This document shows, piece after piece, positions 6,266 to 8,884 of a DNA stretch of 8,884 bases. A program made the translations under genes and the position numbers. The notes beneath the pieces were generated by a model. The model was not told the DNA's origin, did no database searches, and saw nothing but the letters and a program-made list of their open reading frames with translations. This DNA comes from Bacillus_I endophytica_A (GTDB lineage Bacteria > Bacillota > Bacilli > Bacillales > Bacillaceae_H): assembly GCF_026790145.1 (NCBI RefSeq), contig NZ_JALAMS010000068.1, positions 1-8,884 of the forward strand. Direction: 5' to 3'. The first letter of the stretch is position 1. Every line of letters begins with the position of its first letter.

Positions 6266-6280
6266 AATGGTTCCTATAAC

Positions 6281-7018
6281 TTATGAATTATATATTTCTC
6301 TACCTATATTAACAACATCTTTATCTGAATATCCAGCTGGAGCAAGAGCTGATAACTTCTCTATCACCTTATTCCGTAGGAATGGGGCTTTTTCTTTATT
6401 TGCCTTTTTTAATGCTTTGGTTAGTTCCTCTTCTGTTAGTTCGGTGCAATATGCAGGAGTTCCTGGCTGATGTCTCCATGAATCACTTAAAGAACCACCA
6501 TCTACTGTGTCGAAGCCTAGCTCGTTTACTACATCCATTATTATTTGTTTCTGTGATAGATCATCTCCAGAAATAGCCATAGCAATGCGGCCCTGGCTTC
6601 CTTCAGGAGCCCCTTTATTATCTAGCGTATCTGTTAATAAATTGTTAAACGCTTTGATGATGAGTCTACCTAATTGATTTGAAACCCAAACGCTTTCAAC
6701 CATACCATTTTCAATTTCTTCAATTTTGTCGTCTCTAAGAATAGGCGCATCATTTGAAGTATCTACAACGACTACTTCCTCCCCAACTTTATCTACAACG
6801 TGGCGAATGCTAGACAGTGCGTAGAAAGGGATAGAAATAATAAGAACATCAATATTTGTAATTACATCTTCTACACTCACAGGAGTTCCTGTAAGTTCTT
6901 TTCCTTCCAAACGTTCAATCCCACGAGCATCTGCAATTTTGACATCATGTCCATTCTTAACTAATTTTTTAGAAATAGTTGAACCGATATTCCCTGCACC
7001 TATAATTCCAAATCTCAT
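6281..7018 (-). CDS. NAD(P)-binding oxidoreductase, NADPH-dependent F420 reductase-like
   Basis: Rossmann-fold protein of 245 residues related to the NADPH:F420 oxidoreductase family (COG2085-type), here probably a dehydrogenase of unknown substrate, since Bacillales generally do not make F420. The nucleotide-binding GIIGAGNIGS is at residues 4-13. Strand 2 ends in Asp30 (KIAD), which often favours NAD(H) over NADP(H). IDVLIISIP (56-64) is the usual strand-4 segment, and residues 110-190 carry the family's second domain (KAFNNL, WRHQPGTP). The start at 7018 matches the family N-terminus, but a perfect 20-bp tandem duplication (7003-7042) places a second ATG in front, and the AGGAGG site (7046-7051) now serves that copy. 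Translation of this gene probably depends on coupling through the ATGA overlap. It is divergent from an HxlR regulator. Confidence 0.85.
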   Translation of the reverse strand: MRFGIIGAGNIGSTISKKLVKNGHDVKIADARGIERLEGKELTGTPVSVEDVITNIDVLIISIPFYALSSIRHVVDKVGEEVVVVDTSNDAPILRDDKIEEIENGMVESVWVSNQLGRLIIKAFNNLLTDTLDNKGAPEGSQGRIAMAISGDDLSQKQIIMDVVNELGFDTVDGGSLSDSWRHQPGTPAYCTELTEEELTKALKKANKEKAPFLRNKVIEKLSALAPAGYSDKDVVNIGREIYNS

Positions 7019-7042
7019 TTTCTAATTCCAAATCTCATTTTC
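7003..7042. repeat. Perfect 20-bp tandem duplication over the start codon
   Basis: TAATTCCAAATCTCATTTTC occurs at 7003-7022 and again, immediately adjacent and identical, at 7023-7042. Each copy contains the complement of an ATG start. Because 20 is not a multiple of three, the two starts are out of frame with each other. Confidence 0.9.
7015..7038 (-). other. 7-codon leader peptide created by the duplication
   Basis: From the upstream duplicate start (7036-7038) the minus strand reads MRFGIRK and then TGA (7015-7017). That stop overlaps the start of the F420-reductase-like gene (7016-7018) as ATGA. AGGAGG lies at 7046-7051, 7 bases before the leader start, so ribosomes should load on the leader and reach the main gene by re-initiation. 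This short frame is the first seven codons of the gene itself, shifted after the repeat. Confidence 0.65.
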
Positions 7043-7097
7043 ATTCCTCCTAAATATATCTCTATTCTAAAGAATTCTTTTCCCTCGTTTGAGTAAT

Positions 7098-7125
7098 TTG
7101 ATTACATGCACTAGAATATAATCAA
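7098..7125. promoter_or_regulatory. Candidate HxlR operator overlapping a -10 box
   Basis: Exact inverted repeat TTGATTA (7098-7104) and TAATCAA (7119-7125) with a 14-base spacer, in the divergent region between the F420-reductase-like gene and the HxlR gene. A perfect plus-strand -10 hexamer TATAAT (7117-7122) overlaps the right arm; no good -35 sits at 17 bp. A dimer bound here could control both genes. Confidence 0.45.
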
Positions 7126-7162
7126 TTCTCCTTTTTTTGAAGAGGGCAATAAAAATTGCTGT

Positions 7163-7180
7163 AGTACATTTTTTTGTACT
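7163..7180. promoter_or_regulatory. Second candidate HxlR operator
   Basis: AGTACA (7163-7168) and TGTACT (7175-7180) are exact inverted repeats around six T, 25 bp before the HxlR start codon. Symmetry and spacing suit a winged-helix dimer, and the position downstream of the likely promoter suits autorepression. Confidence 0.45.
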
Positions 7181-7204
7181 TAACAGTAGAAAGCAGGTGA
7201 AAAG

Positions 7205-7564
7205 GTGTCTAAAATATGTAAGGATGGGTTTGACAGAGAGTGTGTAAATGAACAGAGAGAAGTATATGGTATTGCCTATACCCAGAACGCACTTTCCGGA
7301 CGTTGGAAATATATCATTCTTTGGTTTTTGAAGCCCACAGAGCGTCGTTATAGTGAACTCAAAGCTTTTTTAGGGGAGATTTCACAAGGTTCACTTACAA
7401 AACAACTTCGAGAATTAGAAGCGGATGGCTTAATAAGTCGCAAGGTTTATCCAGAGGTTCCTCCTCGTGTCGAATATTCATTAACCTCAAAAGGAGAAGA
7501 ACTCATTCCAATTATTGATTTGATGGAAGAATTCGGGAAGAAGTTTGGAGAGCATGTAGATTAA
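7205..7564 (+). CDS. HxlR-family winged-helix transcriptional regulator
   Basis: DNA-binding dimer of 119 residues, typical for the HxlR family (relatives such as YodB and HypR sense quinones, aldehydes or disulfide stress). Family marks: SGRWKYIIL (31-39), RYSELKAFLGEISQGSLTKQLRELEADGLISR (48-79) as the helix-turn-helix, and VYPEVPPRVEYSLT (81-94) as the wing. Cys5 and Cys13 lie in the N-terminal arm; in several HxlR sensors an N-terminal cysteine is the redox switch, so a similar role is possible but unproven. The start is GTG at 7205, with AGGTGA 4 bases upstream. It is divergent from the F420-reductase-like gene, its likely target. The IS element begins 24 bp after the stop, and no terminator remains between them. 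Confidence 0.9.
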   Translation: MSKICKDGFDRECVNEQREVYGIAYTQNALSGRWKYIILWFLKPTERRYSELKAFLGEISQGSLTKQLRELEADGLISRKVYPEVPPRVEYSLTSKGEELIPIIDLMEEFGKKFGEHVD

Positions 7565-7587
7565 TCTTTCGTTTAGTGGGTAATGCT

Positions 7588-7607
7588 CCCATCGCCATCA
7601 ACCTAAC
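7588..7607 (+). repeat. Left terminal inverted repeat of the IS231-like element
   Basis: CCCATCGCCATCAACCTAAC. It differs from the IS231 terminal sequence I recall only near its inner end. The matching right repeat lies beyond the window, so the exact boundary is inferred from this match. Confidence 0.7.
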
Positions 7608-7629
7608 AAAATTAAATACCCCCAAAACG

Positions 7630-7680
7630 AAAAAATGCGTTATTCTTTCTGTAGAATCATAGGAAAGGGTGGCGTTTTTT
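7630..7680 (+). promoter_or_regulatory. Leader hairpin masking the transposase ribosome binding site
   Basis: In plus-strand RNA 7630-7649 pairs with 7663-7680 over 18 base pairs, four of them G-U, with a two-base bulge and a 13-base loop. The 3' arm contains AAAGGGTGG (7664-7672), the only plausible ribosome binding site, and ends at the base before the ATG. Because of the G-U pairs the stem is strong only in RNA of the transposase sense. It would keep transcripts entering from the HxlR gene from being translated, a control known in other IS4-family elements. Confidence 0.5.
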
Positions 7681-8884
7681 ATGAATCTTTCACTTTCGGA
7701 TGAGTCACATCTCTTCTCCCAAGAACTACAACGGCATTTGTCGCCCCAAGCTCTTCGGGAGCTTGCCAAGGAAGACAGTTTTGTCCGTCGGACAAGTAAA
7801 TACGGAGGAGAGGATCTCCTTTCTTTATGTGTCTGGTTTAGTCAAAAAGTTGCGAGCACGTCCCTGTCTCAATTGTGTAGTCAACTAGAAGCTACAACTG
7901 GTACTCTTATGAGTCCGCAAGGATTAAATGAACGCTTTAATCCTGCAGCTGTACAGTTTCTACGTGATATTTTGACACAACTACTTCGGAAAAAAACGGC
8001 AGTGCAAAGCCGTATATCAGGTATATATACCAAGCATTTCCGTCGTATACGGTTTTTGGACTCTACGGCCTTTCAACTTCCTGATGCATTTACAGAAGCT
8101 TATCGAGGGGCTGGAGGAAGTGCTCATACGTCGGGAATGAAGATTCAATTTGAATGCGATCTCTTAAGTGGGGAAGCACTTCATCTGCATATAGGTGAAG
8201 GAAAAGAGAATGATCAAGTGTATGGTTCGGAGTGCATCGCCTCACTGAGACCGGGAGACGTTCGGATCTGTGATCTCGGCTACTTCTCCCTAAAGGATTT
8301 TCGTACCATTAGCGAGAAGAAAGCCTTTTTCCTTTCACGCTTAAAATTAAATACACGCGTATATATGATGAACCCGAGCCCGGAAATATTCCACAATGGG
8401 ACAATAAAGAAACATTCCGAGTACATACAGATGGATTTAGAGCAGTTTATTGACACACTAGAACCTGGCGAAACCCGAGAGCTCTCAGATGTATATGTGG
8501 GAATGTATGAGAAGTTACCTGTCAGAGTCATCATCCATCGATTGACGGAGCAGCAGTTGCGAAACCGTGAGAAAGAAATGGCAAAGAAAGAGAAGAAAAA
8601 AGGCAGGACTTACAAGGAGAAAAGTAAACGGCTCAGTGCCATTAACTTTTATTGCACCAATATTCCTGCGGAATATGTGCCGACAAGCAGAATTCACGAC
8701 TTTTACTCCCTTCGCTGGCAAATAGAGATTTTCTTTAAAACATGGAAGTCGCTCTTTCCTATCTATACATGTAAAAAGATTAAACGGGAACGTTTAGAAT
8801 GTCATATTTACGGCCAGCTTATCCGAATTCTCATATGTTCTTCCACGATGTTTCAAATGCGAGAACTGCTTCTGCGAAAAAAGA
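7681..8884 (+). CDS. IS231-like (IS4 family) DDE transposase, 3'-partial at window edge
   Basis: Cut-and-paste transposase that binds the terminal repeats and moves the element. The frame is open for 401 codons from the ATG at 7681 to the window edge, with no stop or frameshift; IS231 transposases are about 478 residues, so roughly 75 are missing beyond the edge. Catalytic residues visible: Asp127 in RFLDST, Asp198 in ICDLGYFS, and Glu349 in the IS4 signature Tyr342-x2-Arg345-x3-Glu349-x6-Lys356 (YSLRWQIEIFFKTWK). A lysine-rich stretch (residues 299-316) lies between the second Asp and the Glu, inside the long beta-strand insertion typical of this group. All key residues seen are intact, so the element may be active if its right end is complete. 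Translation is probably limited by the leader hairpin. Confidence 0.93.
   Translation, partial: MNLSLSDESHLFSQELQRHLSPQALRELAKEDSFVRRTSKYGGEDLLSLCVWFSQKVASTSLSQLCSQLEATTGTLMSPQGLNERFNPAAVQFLRDILTQLLRKKTAVQSRISGIYTKHFRRIRFLDSTAFQLPDAFTEAYRGAGGSAHTSGMKIQFECDLLSGEALHLHIGEGKENDQVYGSECIASLRPGDVRICDLGYFSLKDFRTISEKKAFFLSRLKLNTRVYMMNPSPEIFHNGTIKKHSEYIQMDLEQFIDTLEPGETRELSDVYVGMYEKLPVRVIIHRLTEQQLRNREKEMAKKEKKKGRTYKEKSKRLSAINFYCTNIPAEYVPTSRIHDFYSLRWQIEIFFKTWKSLFPIYTCKKIKRERLECHIYGQLIRILICSSTMFQMRELLLRKK

Larger units (their letters stand above)
7588..8884 (+). mobile_element. IS231-like insertion sequence (IS4 family), right end outside window
   Basis: Starts with a 20-bp terminal repeat CCCATCGCCATCAACCTAAC (7588-7607), which resembles the IS231 terminal sequence known from the Bacillus cereus group. 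A leader with a long RNA hairpin and an IS4-type transposase gene follow, open to the window edge. The right terminal repeat and the target duplication cannot be seen. The element is oriented like the HxlR gene and sits 24 bp after its stop, so it may have displaced that gene's terminator. Confidence 0.85.

Noticed and set aside
8280..8721. Minus-strand frames inside the transposase
   Set aside because: Antisense shadows of an intact DDE transposase frame.
1..8884. CRISPR array, tRNA or rRNA gene
   Set aside because: No regularly spaced direct repeats, cloverleaf or rRNA segments were seen on either strand; the only direct repeat found is the 20-bp tandem pair at 7003-7042.

Overview
The window looks like AT-rich chromosomal DNA from a Bacillales bacterium, probably Bacillaceae and plausibly the Bacillus cereus group. 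The reasons are strong AGGAGG-type ribosome binding sites, a sigma-A promoter, a ferredoxin close to the short Bacillus type, and an IS231-like (IS4 family) transposase whose left end matches the IS231 terminal repeat as I remember it. The genus is inferred; no rRNA or marker gene is present.

Layout. Positions 1-300 carry no supported gene but hold three strong hairpins, the last being the likely terminator of the first gene. 301-1257 (minus) is an HSL-family alpha/beta hydrolase. 1467-1872 (minus) is a decayed cytochrome P450/ferredoxin pair: about 50 residues around the P450 ExxR motif run directly, in another frame, into a ferredoxin that has lost its normal start. 1873-3309 (minus) is a 14-helix-type DHA2 drug exporter interrupted by an in-frame TAG at 2149-2151, and it is visibly richer in GC than its surroundings. 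3310-3730 is a spacer without a recognised gene. 3731-4279 (minus) is an NADPH-dependent FMN reductase-like flavoprotein. 4493-5452 (minus) is a nitronate monooxygenase-like flavoenzyme, and 5648-6073 (minus) is a MarR regulator. 6281-7018 (minus) is an NAD(P)-binding F420-reductase-like protein, divergent from the HxlR regulator at 7205-7564 (plus). An IS231-like element begins at about 7588, 24 bp after the HxlR stop, and runs off the right edge.

How it works together. The intact part reads as two compact regulator/oxidoreductase units: MarR with nitronate monooxygenase, and HxlR with the F420-reductase-like protein. A flavin reductase and an esterase lie nearby. Such units usually respond to electrophiles, quinones, nitro compounds or other xenobiotics, but no inducer can be read from the sequence. 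The MarR unit shows its regulation well: a TTGACA-N17-TATATT promoter overlapped by an ATATTTAG-N4-CTAAATAT operator, and three more copies of that operator, one inside a perfect 32-bp palindrome, between marR and the monooxygenase gene.

The left half is in decay (P450 relic, ferredoxin without its start, exporter with a nonsense codon). At the F420-reductase-like gene, a perfect 20-bp tandem duplication over the start codon has created a 7-codon leader that overlaps the true start as ATGA. I see no clearly new defence or biosynthetic system. The most informative signals are these mutational scars and the MarR operator array.
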